From assembly GCF_010499245.1 (NCBI RefSeq), contig NZ_JAAGOW010000005.1, forward strand, positions 868,001 through 932,000: a DNA stretch of 64,000 nt, written 5' to 3'. The position numbers were made by a program, and so were the translations under genes. Positions 9,164 to 17,687 of this stretch are shown here, piece by piece. Positions within the stretch are counted from its first letter, which is position 1; the number at the start of each line of letters is the position of its first letter. The DNA comes from Variovorax sp. WS11 (GTDB lineage Bacteria > Pseudomonadota > Gammaproteobacteria > Burkholderiales > Burkholderiaceae_C). The notes under the pieces are model-generated. The model made no database searches, was not told the origin of the DNA, and was given only the letters and a program-made list of their open reading frames with translations.

Positions 9164-10158
9164 CCCTGCTACTGCCGCGCCGCCACTTCCTGCAGGGTAC
9201 GGGAGCGCTGCTCGCGGCCGCCTGTGCCGCGCCGCATCGGGTGTGCGCTGCGCCGACCGCCTGGCCGAACCGGCCGGTGCGGCTGATCGTGGTCTACCCG
9301 CCCGGCGGTGTGAGCGACGGCATGGCGCGTGTCCTGGCCGAACCGCTGTCGCAGTCGCTCGGCGTGCCGGTCCTGGTCGAGAACCGCCCCGGCGCGGGTG
9401 GCAGCCTCGGCATGGACGCGCTCGGGCGTTCGGCGCCGGACGGCTGTACGCTGGCCTTTTCCGCCATCAGCCCGCTCACGCTGCACCCGCTGCTCGCGCG
9501 CGTGCCCTACGACCCGCTGCACGGCTTTGCGCCCGTCGCCGGCGTGATGCGCACGCCGGTGCTGGTGGTGGGAACCCCGGCCTTCGCAGGCCACGGATTC
9601 GGCGACCTGATCGCACTCGCGCGCAGCTGGCCCGGCGCGGTGCGCTGGGCCACCTCGGGCGTGGCGACCAGCGGGCACATGGTGTTGGCGCAAGTGCGCA
9701 TGCAAAGCCACAGCGACATCACGCACATTCCCTACCACGGTGGCGGGCCGCAGCTCAACGATGCGCTGAGCGGGCAGTTCGAGGTGCTGTCGACCAACGT
9801 CGCGGCGCAGCAGCTGCAGTACATCGAGAGCGGCCGGTTCCAGGCGCTGGCCGTGGGCGCGCCGGCGCGTGTCGAGGCCTTGCCCGCGGTCCCCACGCTG
9901 GCCGAGCTGGGCTTTGAGCGGGCCAACTGCGACTCGCTGTTCGGCATCTTCGCGCCCGCGCGCACGCCACCCGCGGTGGTGCAACGCCTCAATGCCGAGA
10001 TCAACCGCGTGCTGCGGGGGGAGGCGCTGCGCTCGTGGCTGCGCGGCGCTCACAACATCCCGGCCGAGGGCAGCAGTGAAGCGTTCGCGCGCGATATCGC
10101 CGCCGACAGGCGGCGCAACCGCGAACTGGTGGCGGGAAACCGCTCGCAGTTCGACTGA
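9160..10158 (+). CDS. TctC/Bug-type periplasmic solute-binding protein
   Basis: This 332-residue protein belongs to the Bug family of tripartite tricarboxylate transporter receptors. It carries the block WPNRPVRLIVVYPPGGVSDG, then VENRPGAGGSLGMDAL and the HIPYHGGGPQ motif near residue 190. The N terminus (PRRHFLQGTGALLAAACAA) looks like a twin-arginine-type signal. The GTG start has GGAGG six bases upstream. No TctA or TctB membrane genes are nearby, as is common for orphan Bug proteins in Burkholderiales. Together with the esterases it may capture a released aromatic or carboxylic acid, but the ligand cannot be read from sequence. Confidence 0.85.
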   Translation: MTLLLPRRHFLQGTGALLAAACAAPHRVCAAPTAWPNRPVRLIVVYPPGGVSDGMARVLAEPLSQSLGVPVLVENRPGAGGSLGMDALGRSAPDGCTLAFSAISPLTLHPLLARVPYDPLHGFAPVAGVMRTPVLVVGTPAFAGHGFGDLIALARSWPGAVRWATSGVATSGHMVLAQVRMQSHSDITHIPYHGGGPQLNDALSGQFEVLSTNVAAQQLQYIESGRFQALAVGAPARVEALPAVPTLAELGFERANCDSLFGIFAPARTPPAVVQRLNAEINRVLRGEALRSWLRGAHNIPAEGSSEAFARDIAADRRRNRELVAGNRSQFD

Positions 10159-10203
10159 CGCTCCGCCCGGTGCTCAGCCGCATTCGGCCGACGCACAGCG
10201 GCG

Positions 10204-10815
10204 CTATCGCAGCCGCCGCGCGACTGGACGCATCAGTCGCGCGGTCTCTTGCGCTACTTCTTCGATGCTCATCTCTTCCAGATGCAAAGCCGGAATGTTT
10301 CGCAACTGGTCGAACGGTGTTGGCGCATTCGCCCCGAGATCAAAGGCTTCGACATAGACCGGTACGACGCGCTTGTGCAATTGAAGGGCGAGTTGGAGCT
10401 CGCGCCCCAGGTAGTTGCTTCCCATTGTTTCCGGCGAGAGCAGGACGATGAAAATGTCCGCGGCCTCGATGGCCCAAGGGATCACTCGATCGAAATAGTC
10501 CGGGGCCCTCTGCCGGTCGTCCTTGAGGAAGGCCGACACTTCATGCCTCTGTTGAAGCGTGGTGCGTAGCGACTCAGCGAAATCGGCATCGGAATGCGCG
10601 AAGGACACATATGCGCTCAAGGGTATGGCTTGCACGGCGTGCATTTCCGCCGCGTGTGGATCGCGCTTGAGAATGTCGTCGATGCGATGGGGCGTGCCGG
10701 CGTCACCAGCCTCCTCGAAGTCGCTCGGCGCTTCCTCGAGTTCCGCACCCAGCTTCTTCGGCATCTTGCGAAACACGAGCAGGTCGACGATGGATCGAAT
10801 GGAGTCACCAATCAT
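10204..10815 (-). CDS. Stand-alone TIR-domain protein
   Basis: This 203-residue protein has an acidic N-terminal region (about residues 1-65) followed by a TIR domain (about 70-185). The TIR signs are the AYVSFAHSDADFAESL strand-helix opening, the VSAFLKDD segment, DIFIVLLSPETMGSNYLG and the following REL, whose Glu sits where TIR NADases carry the catalytic Glu. The start chosen has GAGG about 6 bases upstream; the frame is open 28 codons further with no such signal. No transmembrane segment is visible. Bacterial TIR proteins can be NAD-cleaving anti-phage effectors, signal makers or host-directed factors. No partner gene of a known defence system is adjacent, so the role is open. Confidence 0.75.
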   Translation of the reverse strand: MIGDSIRSIVDLLVFRKMPKKLGAELEEAPSDFEEAGDAGTPHRIDDILKRDPHAAEMHAVQAIPLSAYVSFAHSDADFAESLRTTLQQRHEVSAFLKDDRQRAPDYFDRVIPWAIEAADIFIVLLSPETMGSNYLGRELQLALQLHKRVVPVYVEAFDLGANAPTPFDQLRNIPALHLEEMSIEEVAQETARLMRPVARRLR

Positions 10816-11256
10816 GGCTACCTCACCTGGCGTTGTGGGCGCGGTTCGAACGACCGGCGCCGCCTTCCGCAGCATAGTCACAGCGTCGCGTGCCGTCATT
10901 GCTTGCGCACGTTACCAAGGTAGCGAAGTGGTTCCGCCATCCCCGGCGGCTACAAGCATCGACCAAGATCGACGACCGGAGATGCGTATTGGTAGCCCAT
11001 GAGGGCCCGCGCCCCACGTGCGCAGGACTTCTCCCACTTGAACTATGGCGCCTGGCCAATGGAGGGGCTGGGCGCTCGATCAGACAATCACCACACGGTT
11101 TCGGCAACACCCTGTGCGGCAATCCGAAGCTGCGGGGGCCCTCCGGACGAACGAAAGTTGGCGGAGGGCCCTTCGTCATTGACGAACCTTGCCGAGCCCA
11201 GCTGGTTTGGTGAACGCCGGCGCCCGGGTGTTGAGGGCTCGTCGGAGCCAGCCGGC
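10816..11256. other. 440-base stretch without a recognised gene
   Basis: Between the TIR gene and the DUF3297 gene several short frames are open on both strands, but none has a convincing ribosome-binding site or recognisable protein. The only structure noted is the GC-rich hairpin at 11136-11171. The TIR gene promoter should lie at the left end of this stretch. Confidence 0.5.
11136..11171. terminator. GC-rich hairpin downstream of the DUF3297 gene
   Basis: GGGCCCTCCG pairs perfectly with CGGAGGGCCC across a 16-base loop. It lies 86 bases past the DUF3297 stop codon, in the position of a transcription terminator for that gene. No T-run follows on either strand, so intrinsic termination is uncertain. 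Confidence 0.4.
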
Positions 11257-11505
11257 CTACCGGTAGAACGCCTCGACCTTGCCCTTCAGCTTGATCAGCA
11301 GCGGTTTGCCCTTGCGATCCAGCGTCTTGCCCGCGGGGACCTTGATCCAGCCCTCGCTGATGCAGTATTCCTCCACGTCGCCTCGCTCCTTGTCGTTGAA
11401 TCGGATGCCGATGTCGTGTTCGAAGACGCCGGCAAGGTAATGGGGGCTGCGTGGATCAATGGACAGGTGATCCGGGAGGGGCGGGATTGGATTGGCTTCA
11501 GTCAT
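11257..11505 (-). CDS. DUF3297 family small protein
   Basis: The 82-residue protein matches the DUF3297 family over its whole length: PPLPDHLSIDPRSPHY, FEHDIGIRFN, VEEYCISEGWIKVPAGKTLD and the terminal LLIKLKGKVEAFYR. These are small, soluble, mostly proteobacterial proteins of unknown function. No signal peptide or membrane segment is seen. It appears to be a single-gene unit. Confidence 0.85.
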   Translation of the reverse strand: MTEANPIPPLPDHLSIDPRSPHYLAGVFEHDIGIRFNDKERGDVEEYCISEGWIKVPAGKTLDRKGKPLLIKLKGKVEAFYR

Positions 11506-11762
11506 GGATAGGGTTCACTGCATCAGGGGGCAGTTTGTCGTGCCGCCTGACAGGATCGAAGCCTTGGCTGCAGGGCAGCGGGCGGACGATATCTGCCAGG
11601 TGCATCGCGAAGTCTAGCTTCAGTGCCGCAGCAAGTGATCCGGCCACGCGGGGCGCTACCGCGAGCCGTTCGTTACAAAGGTTACGCCCCCGCCGCTCGA
11701 CTTCTCGGGCCAGGTGCATGATGGTTGCTGTTCGATCTCATCTCCACGACGCGGGGAAGGCG

Positions 11763-12113
11763 ATGCAAAAAGCCATGTCGAGGCTCGCGGCTCGTATCCG
11801 CGGGCGGACGCCATATTTCCGGATTGCGGAACCGCTCAAGACGAATCCGGCGATCCCACAATCGTTCGACGCGGCGCAGGTGAAGCTTGTTCTGCACCTC
11901 GCCGAGTTGCATCACGACAACCCGGCGCAAGCGGCGCTGATGCTCGAGTCCTGGGTGTTGGGCAAAGTTTTCTCTGCAGCGCAGCAGTTCATGATTGCAA
12001 GCCTGTTGGTCCTCGAGCGCGACGACCTCTTGCAGACCCTGTTCGATTGCGCGTCGACCAACGAGGCGCGTCGTGTAGTCGGTGAAGAGTTGTTGCGGCT
12101 GACGCGCGAGTAG
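11763..12113 (+). CDS. Hypothetical small helical protein
   Basis: I do not recognise this 116-residue protein. It has a basic N terminus (KAMSRLAARIRGRTPYF) and a predicted helical body (VKLVLHLAELHHDNPAQAAL, FMIASLLVLERDDLLQTLFD). No signal peptide, Cys motif or enzyme motif is visible. The chosen ATG follows a GGGGAAGG purine run; an in-frame ATG pair 15 codons upstream would give 131 residues. Codon use looks like that of the neighbours. It is flanked by DUF3297 and a probable pseudogene remnant. Confidence 0.45.
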   Translation: MQKAMSRLAARIRGRTPYFRIAEPLKTNPAIPQSFDAAQVKLVLHLAELHHDNPAQAALMLESWVLGKVFSAAQQFMIASLLVLERDDLLQTLFDCASTNEARRVVGEELLRLTRE

Positions 12114-12171
12114 GTCCGGCGCGATCGCGCACCGCGCTTGGCGTCGGCCACCGCGTACCTGGGCCGGCAGC

Positions 12172-12330
12172 CTAGAGCTGCGAGGCGATCGATGCGGCCA
12201 GATGTTCCGTGCTTTCTCCCACCACGGCCGATCGCGCCAGGCTTCCAGCGTGACGGACCTTGACGCCAGCGCGCGAGCGCTCGGCCAGCGCGTCGGCGAA
12301 GGCCTTGCCGATGTCGCCGGACCAATAGCT
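12172..12330 (-). pseudogene. Possible phospholipase-D-like gene remnant
   Basis: A short frame without a usable start reads YWSGDIGKAFADALAERSRA then GVKV, resembling the segment just before the first strand of phospholipase-D/cardiolipin-synthase proteins. It then drifts into unrelated sequence and stops about 37 codons later. No HKD motif is present. I treat it as a decayed fragment in the 326-base gap between the hypothetical gene and the M23 peptidase; nothing else was recognised in that gap. Confidence 0.3.
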
Positions 12331-12439
12331 GGTACTGGGTCCACACAATGAGCTTGAGCTTTATCGATGGTCCTTGGGTAGGAGCGCCCCGGTCTCCAAC
12401 CATGCGGCGGTCAGGCAATGGCGCTCACGCGACGCCTCG

Positions 12440-12979
12440 TCATCGGGCAGCGCGCCAGGCGCAGTACGGGTTCAGCGCTTCGCCCTTCCACCATTGCTTT
12501 TCCGGACCGAGCAGAAATACCGCGAAATGCAAGTGCGGCGCGTCGGGCGCGGCGTTGCCGGTCGTGCCGACGTACCCGATCAGGTCGCCGCGCCGAAGCT
12601 GCATGCCTTCATGCAGGCCTTCGGCATAGCGGTCCAGGTGCGCGTAGTAGTAGACCAGTTGGCCTGCCGGGTCGAACTGATAGGCGGTGAGTCCCCCCGG
12701 CTTGCTTTCGAACAGTTTGACCAGCTTGCCGTCTTCCACGGCGCGCACGGGCGTCCCGCGTGGGGCCATGATGTCGAGCGCTTCATGGCGGTGGTCGGGG
12801 CGGCCGTCGTCGAAGGTGTCGCGGACGGTCTCGGGCTGGATGCCGTCGACTGGGAACTGCAACGCGCGGGCGGCGAGTGGCGCCGGCCCGGCGCTGTCGG
12901 TGCAGGCCTCGGCAGTCGCCCAGCCTGGCACTACGAGGCAAGCCACAGCAATCGCCACTTGCCGTCGCGACATGTGCAT
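12440..12979 (-). CDS. M23-family peptidoglycan endopeptidase, exported
   Basis: This 179-residue protein has an N-terminal signal peptide (RQVAIAVACLVVPGWATAEA) and an M23/LytM domain. The zinc ligands are visible: His and Asp in HRHEALDIMAPRGTPV (H-x3-D) and the final H-x-H of PHLHFAVF. It would cleave peptide cross-links of peptidoglycan in the periplasm. GAAGGGA lies about 6 bases before the start, with a second ATG two codons in. It follows the L,D-transpeptidase gene by 11 bases on the same strand, so the pair likely forms a cell-wall remodelling operon. Confidence 0.88.
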   Translation of the reverse strand: MHMSRRQVAIAVACLVVPGWATAEACTDSAGPAPLAARALQFPVDGIQPETVRDTFDDGRPDHRHEALDIMAPRGTPVRAVEDGKLVKLFESKPGGLTAYQFDPAGQLVYYYAHLDRYAEGLHEGMQLRRGDLIGYVGTTGNAAPDAPHLHFAVFLLGPEKQWWKGEALNPYCAWRAAR

Positions 12980-12990
12980 CGGCAGTCCCT

Positions 12991-14031
12991 TCAGGCCTTC
13001 ACCTCGACCGCAAAGCCCGCTTTCGCCAACTGCGACACGCGTGCCGCGTCCCAGTTGGTCAGGTGGATGCAGCCATTGGTTGCCGCATGCCCCACGCGAT
13101 CCGGCGCCGGCGTGCCGTGGATGCCCCAGTGCGGCTTCGACAGCCCCATCCACACGTTGCCGATCGGGTTGTTCGGACCCCCTGCGATATCGACCTTCAC
13201 CGCGCCTGCCGGCGCGTTCTTCAGGATCGCCGGGTCGTACGTGAAGGTGGGGTCCTTCACTTCGTTGATGATCTTCATCTTGCCCAACGGCAGCGGGTCC
13301 AGAGGCCCGCCAATGCTGATGGGAAAGCCGGCGAGCGGCTTGCCCGCACCGTCGAGCACGAACAGCATGTGCTCGCTCTTGTCGATCTCGATCGACGCCG
13401 CGGCCTTGATGACACTGGCATCTGCCTCGCTCGTGACGTTGACAACCACAATTTCCTCACCGGCCTGGAATCTGGCGCCGACATTCAGGGCGACCAGGGC
13501 CTTGGGAGACATGTGGTGCTTCTCCGAAATGGCTTCCTTCAGGTTCTCATAGCTCGATACCCTCATCTTGGCTCGGTCGGCCATCTCCCTCGGCGTCGCC
13601 GCATAGGGACCAGCCGCTTCCTTCTCGGTGATTGCATGGGTGGCGAACAATGGCGCGGTGTCGGCCTTCAGCGCGGTCCACGTCGCGGCATCGACCTTGC
13701 CGCTCTCCGCAAGACCCTTTGCCTTCTGGTAGGCCTTCACCACGCGGCGCATGTTGGCGCCGAAACCGCCGTCGATCTCGCCGGGCGAGAACCAGGCGCG
13801 ATCGAGCAGGATTTGCGCTCGCATGACCGCGGCCCCGCGCGAGCCTTGCGCGAGCACCGGCGTTTCCGCGGCTGCATTGAGCCTGTCGAGCGCAGCGGGA
13901 CCCGACACGCCGGAGGGATCCTTCGAGACGTGTTTCGTTGCCGCATAGGCAAGCCACGACGTGGCGCCGGTGGCGCTGACAGCAAGACAGGCCGCGGTGC
14001 GGAACAAGATTCGACGTGAAGACATCTTCAT
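12991..14031 (-). CDS. L,D-transpeptidase with peptidoglycan-binding domain
   Basis: The product (346 residues from this start) has a signal peptide (FRTAACLAVSATGATSWLAYA), a peptidoglycan-binding helical domain (about residues 60-125: GAAVMRAQILLDRAWFSPGE, VVKAYQKAKGL) and a C-terminal YkuD catalytic domain. The catalytic motif is WGIHGTPAPD followed by HAATNGCIHLTN, with the nucleophile Cys in NGCIHL. It forms 3-3 cross-links or attaches proteins to peptidoglycan in the periplasm. The frame is open 12 codons upstream and no start has a good ribosome-binding site, so the N terminus is uncertain. It shares an operon with the M23 peptidase. Confidence 0.88.
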   Translation of the reverse strand: MKMSSRRILFRTAACLAVSATGATSWLAYAATKHVSKDPSGVSGPAALDRLNAAAETPVLAQGSRGAAVMRAQILLDRAWFSPGEIDGGFGANMRRVVKAYQKAKGLAESGKVDAATWTALKADTAPLFATHAITEKEAAGPYAATPREMADRAKMRVSSYENLKEAISEKHHMSPKALVALNVGARFQAGEEIVVVNVTSEADASVIKAAASIEIDKSEHMLFVLDGAGKPLAGFPISIGGPLDPLPLGKMKIINEVKDPTFTYDPAILKNAPAGAVKVDIAGGPNNPIGNVWMGLSKPHWGIHGTPAPDRVGHAATNGCIHLTNWDAARVSQLAKAGFAVEVKA

Positions 14032-14176
14032 GGGAGTGGGCGAACGCAGTAAAGTCCGTTGGACCATACGGTCGGCAACCGCTTGCGACCTGTAGTCTCA
14101 AACAGACACAAAGCCTCGGCCTGCGCCGCATCCATCCGAGCCAATGCGCTGCGGTCAGGCGCCGCCGCTGGGCCCG

Positions 14177-15202
14177 CTAGCCCCGCCGGCCTCGCCGCAA
14201 TGTGACGGACGGCGTTTCGCCGAACGCGCGCCCGTAGGCAGCCGCGAATTCGCCCACATGGAAGAAGCCCAACTCCAAGGCGACATCCGCCACGCGCAAG
14301 TCGCCGCGCGCGGGCTTCTCGAGCAACGCGCGTGCGGCATCCAGGCGGCGCTGCCGCAGCCATGCAATCGGGCCTGTTGCGTGATGCGCCTGAAATGCGG
14401 CAAACAGCGAGCGGCGCGACACGCCGCAGGCAGCGCTGACCTCGTCCGCCGTTACCGGCTCACGCAGCCGCTGCTGCATGAACTCCTCGGCAAGCCGGAC
14501 CACGCGGGGCGCAGCTCCCTTGGAGTCGGACTCCAGAAGAAATCGGTGGTTATGGGGGTGCTGTGTCAGCAGGACCGAGGCCACGCTCGCGGCAAACGCT
14601 GATTGCGCATACTCGCGCGCCGTAGTGCCCAACGGCAGTCTTGCCACGCTCTCGCCCAAATTCACCAAAGACATCCAGCTGGCCGCCAGGGCCGGCGAAT
14701 CCGGCATGGCGGGGTCGAAGAACAGGGGCGCAGTGAGCGGCCGGCCCGAAATCCCCTGCCATGCGCGCGCGAGGAACGCGGCATCGATGCGCACCAGGAG
14801 GTGGTCGAATCCCTCGTAAGCCTCGATCTCGAAGCTGCGCAAGGGGCTGAACACGCCGCAGGTGCCGTGCGCCAGCGGCTGTACGTGCGAATCCTGCCGC
14901 ACACGTGCCGCGCCGCAGATGGGCAAGTTGACGAGGTAATACCCCGGCAACGATTCGGCCTTGGGGACGAGCGAGGTATGGGCACCCCAGCTCATGCGGT
15001 CGAAAGAAACCGAACCGAACGGCACGTGGTCGTGCGTGAAATGGAAAGCACCGCCGGTGCGCAGCCGGCGCATGCGTGCAGAACCGAACAGGCGGGCGGA
15101 AAGCTCGTTGGATTGGTCAACGTCCCGGCAGTCCGCCAGGCGCAGGCCGACGATCCGATGGCCTGCGAATTCGATCCGGGAAGGCAGGGAGGAAACGCGC
15201 AT
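14177..15202 (-). CDS. AraC-family transcriptional regulator
   Basis: This 341-residue regulator has an N-terminal AraC-binding-like domain (about residues 25-190) and a C-terminal AraC HTH pair (about 235-335: VTADEVSAACGVSRRSLFAA, LRVADVALELGFFHVGEFAA). It is divergent from the acyl-CoA ligase/Liv operon across 141 bases and probably activates it in response to the imported acid or its CoA ester. An alternative start 7 codons upstream overlaps the CATTGC dyad; the start used leaves that dyad untranslated. Confidence 0.85.
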   Translation of the reverse strand: MRVSSLPSRIEFAGHRIVGLRLADCRDVDQSNELSARLFGSARMRRLRTGGAFHFTHDHVPFGSVSFDRMSWGAHTSLVPKAESLPGYYLVNLPICGAARVRQDSHVQPLAHGTCGVFSPLRSFEIEAYEGFDHLLVRIDAAFLARAWQGISGRPLTAPLFFDPAMPDSPALAASWMSLVNLGESVARLPLGTTAREYAQSAFAASVASVLLTQHPHNHRFLLESDSKGAAPRVVRLAEEFMQQRLREPVTADEVSAACGVSRRSLFAAFQAHHATGPIAWLRQRRLDAARALLEKPARGDLRVADVALELGFFHVGEFAAAYGRAFGETPSVTLRRGRRG

Positions 15203-15220
15203 GGCCGCCACTCTCGGACC

Positions 15221-15240
15221 CATTGCAGTGATGGGCAATG
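15221..15240. promoter_or_regulatory. CATTGC...GCAATG dyad in the divergent regulatory region
   Basis: CATTGC and GCAATG form a perfect 6-bp dyad with an 8-base spacer, 18 bases upstream of the AraC start and 103 bases upstream of the ligase start. Position and symmetry suggest an operator. Native AraC-type sites are often direct repeats, so another regulator or chance is possible. Confidence 0.35.
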
Positions 15241-15343
15241 GGGGGAAACCGCAGTGCCTGCACGCAATCCTCTGGCCTGCACATTTCCGATACCCGTGCG
15301 CGCAGTTCGGCGCGAAGCTGCAGGTCTCTTCTGAACCGACCCT

Positions 15344-16849
15344 ATGTACCTCACGCAAGGACTGCACCGCTCGCTCCAGAGCCACCCCGGCAAGGACGCA
15401 TTGATCCATCTCGGAGACGGCGCCCCGCGGCGCCTGACCTTCGCCGAACTGCTGCAAAGCACAGCGCGGCAGGCGGCCGCCCTGGCCGGGCACGGCGTCG
15501 GCGCCGGCGACCGGGTCGCATTGCTCGCGCCCAACGATGATCGCCTGGTCCTGGCGCTTCTGGCCTGCTGGTGGCTCGGGGCCGTCGCCTGCCCGCTCAA
15601 CATTCGCTGGAGCGCGCCCGAACTGGCCGATGCGCTTTCCGACAGCGCCGCAGTGCTGATGCTGGCCGACGAATCGCTCACGCATCTTGTGCCGCAGCTC
15701 CAAACGCAGGTGCTCACGCTGGACGCATTCGGGGCGCAAGCGCGCGGGCACGCGGGACTGCCTGATACGCGCACGGGCGGCGACGCGCTCGCCGCCATAC
15801 TCTACACAGGCGGCACGACCGGCCGCGCCAAGGGTGTGATGCTGTCGCACGCCAACTTCTGGGCCGCCTCTGTCGCGCGTGGGGCGGAGTTGCCCAATTC
15901 GCCGGACTCGGTGGCGTTGCTCGTCGCGCCACTGTTCCACGTCGCCGGCCTGGGCCGGCTGCTCGGACAAATCGTCGTGGGCGGCACATGCAACACGCTG
16001 ACCCGGTTCCAGCCCGATCGCGTGCTGGACGCGATCGAGCACCACGCCGTGAGCGACATCGTCGCGGTACCCACGATGCTGCAGTCGCTGCTCGACGCGC
16101 CCGAGTTCCGGCGCGAGCGCGTGCAGGGTCTCACGCGCGTCGCATTCGGCGCGGCGCCGATGCCGCCGGACCTGCTGACCCGCGCATTGGACGCGTTGCC
16201 GCAAGCCGAATTCTTTCAGGCCTATGGCATGACGGAAACTGCGGGCGCCGTGTGCATGAACCCGCCGGGCAACCACCGCGCAGGGGCTCGCGAGCGCGGG
16301 CTGCTCCATTCCGTGGGCCGCGCCGGCCTTGGCGCCGAGATCCTCGTCGCCGACGCAGAAGGCCGCGAGCTGCCGCGCGGGGCTGTGGGCGAGGTGGTGG
16401 TGCGCGGGCCCATGGTGATGCGCGGCTACTGGCGCCAGCCGGAGGCGACGCAAGCAGCATTTCGCGAAGGATGGCTGCGCACCGGCGATGCCGGCCGCAT
16501 GGATGAAAGCGGCCATCTCTTCATTGTCGACCGCCTCAAGGACATGATCATCAGCGGTGGCGAGAACGTGTACGGCGGCGAGGTCGAGACCGTCTTGCGA
16601 GGCCACCCGGCGGTGGCTCAGGCGGCAGTGGTCGGCGTGCCCGACGCCCGCTGGGGCGAGTCCGTGCACGCGGTGGTGGTACTGCGGACCGGCTCGGCGC
16701 CGATCGAGGGCGAGGTGCTGCGCGAGTGGTGTCGCCAGCGGCTGGCCGGCTACAAGTGCCCGCGCGCCTTCAGCTTCGTGCCCGAGTTGCCGCTGTCGGG
16801 TGCCGGCAAGGTGCTCAAGAGCGTGCTGCGTGCGCAGGTCCGCGGATGA
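15344..16849 (+). CDS. Acyl-CoA synthetase (AMP-forming)
   Basis: This 501-residue ANL-superfamily ligase activates a carboxylic acid to its CoA thioester with ATP. Motifs are AAILYTGGTTGRAKGVMLSH (phosphate loop, about residues 150-170), FQAYGMTETAGAV (A5-type motif), WLRTGDAGRMDESG and the hinge/C-terminal block DRLKDMIISGGENVYGGEVE. The catalytic C-terminal Lys is present in PLSGAGKVLKSVLR. It is the first gene of a tightly packed operon with the Liv importer, so it probably activates the imported compound. The class resembles medium-chain, aromatic or cyclic-acid ligases; the substrate is not determinable. Confidence 0.9.
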   Translation: MYLTQGLHRSLQSHPGKDALIHLGDGAPRRLTFAELLQSTARQAAALAGHGVGAGDRVALLAPNDDRLVLALLACWWLGAVACPLNIRWSAPELADALSDSAAVLMLADESLTHLVPQLQTQVLTLDAFGAQARGHAGLPDTRTGGDALAAILYTGGTTGRAKGVMLSHANFWAASVARGAELPNSPDSVALLVAPLFHVAGLGRLLGQIVVGGTCNTLTRFQPDRVLDAIEHHAVSDIVAVPTMLQSLLDAPEFRRERVQGLTRVAFGAAPMPPDLLTRALDALPQAEFFQAYGMTETAGAVCMNPPGNHRAGARERGLLHSVGRAGLGAEILVADAEGRELPRGAVGEVVVRGPMVMRGYWRQPEATQAAFREGWLRTGDAGRMDESGHLFIVDRLKDMIISGGENVYGGEVETVLRGHPAVAQAAVVGVPDARWGESVHAVVVLRTGSAPIEGEVLREWCRQRLAGYKCPRAFSFVPELPLSGAGKVLKSVLRAQVRG

Positions 16850-16859
16850 GGGAGGGCCG

Positions 16860-17687
16860 ATGAAATACGGCGTCTCCGGCGGCCGGCGGCAGCCCAAGCC
16901 CCTGCTCGAGGTGCGGGACATCACAGTGCGCTTCGGCGGCGTGGTTGCCCTGGACCGCGTGTCCTTCGATGTCGCGCCTGGTGAGATCTGCGGGCTGATC
17001 GGACCGAACGGGGCGGGCAAGACGACCCTGTTCAACTGCCTGTCGCGCCTGTACGCGAGCCATTCAGGCGAGATCCGTTTCGCGGGGCAGGCGCTCGGTG
17101 CGCTGCCGCAGCACCGGATGGCGGGCCTGGGCATCGGGCGCACTTTCCAGAACCTCGCGCTGTTCAGGACGCTGACGGTGCAGCAGAACATCGCGGTTGG
17201 CACCACTTGCCGCCGCGGCACCGGTTGGCTTGCACATGCACTGCGCCTGCCCGCGGTTGCACGCGAAGAACTGGCGCAGGCGGCGCGCGTCGACGAGCTG
17301 ATCGACCTGCTGCATCTCGGCGACGTGGCCGACGCACCCGCCGGCGAATTGCCTTTCGGCACGCAGAAGCGCGTGGAGCTCGCGCGCGCGCTGGCCTCGT
17401 CGCCGCGCCTGCTGCTACTGGACGAACCGGCGTGCGGCCTGAATCACCAGGAGGTCGACGAGCTCGCGTTCTTGATCCGCACGCTGCGCCGGCGCTTCGC
17501 GCTGACGGTGCTGCTCGTGGAACACCACATGGGCCTCGTGATGGCTCTGTCGGACAACATCGTGGCACTGAATTTCGGGCGCAAGGTCGCAGAGGGCCTG
17601 CCCGCCGAGGTGCGGTGCGACCCCGAACTGGTGAAAGCCTACCTGGGCGAGTCGGCGGCCTTCAACCAAAGGGAGCTTGCCTTATGA
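16860..17687 (+). CDS. livG: Branched-chain-type ABC importer ATPase (LivG-like)
   Basis: The 275-residue ATPase has Walker A GPNGAGKTTLFN, LivG-type GIGRTFQNLALF Q-loop region and Walker B RLLLLDEPACGL with switch His in VLLVEHHMGL. The signature is the degenerate LPFGTQKRVELARAL. The C-terminal helix typical of LivG (CDPELVKAYLGES) is present. GGAGGG precedes the ATG. It begins 11 bases after the ligase and overlaps the next gene by ATGA. With the next four genes it forms a complete high-affinity uptake system of the Liv/HAAT class. Confidence 0.93.
   Translation: MKYGVSGGRRQPKPLLEVRDITVRFGGVVALDRVSFDVAPGEICGLIGPNGAGKTTLFNCLSRLYASHSGEIRFAGQALGALPQHRMAGLGIGRTFQNLALFRTLTVQQNIAVGTTCRRGTGWLAHALRLPAVAREELAQAARVDELIDLLHLGDVADAPAGELPFGTQKRVELARALASSPRLLLLDEPACGLNHQEVDELAFLIRTLRRRFALTVLLVEHHMGLVMALSDNIVALNFGRKVAEGLPAEVRCDPELVKAYLGESAAFNQRELAL

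Noticed and set aside
10890..11213. 107-codon plus-strand ORF in the gap after the TIR gene
   Set aside because: Low-complexity translation without homology signs, spanning a hairpin; overlaps other equally weak frames.
11498..11719. 73-codon minus-strand ORF overlapping the DUF3297 start
   Set aside because: No recognisable family, no ribosome-binding site and unremarkable composition; kept out as unsupported.
15203..17362. Upstream extension of the AraC frame to about 1,060 residues
   Set aside because: The frame stays open by chance antisense to the ligase and livG genes; conserved AraC-family sequence begins only near 15202.
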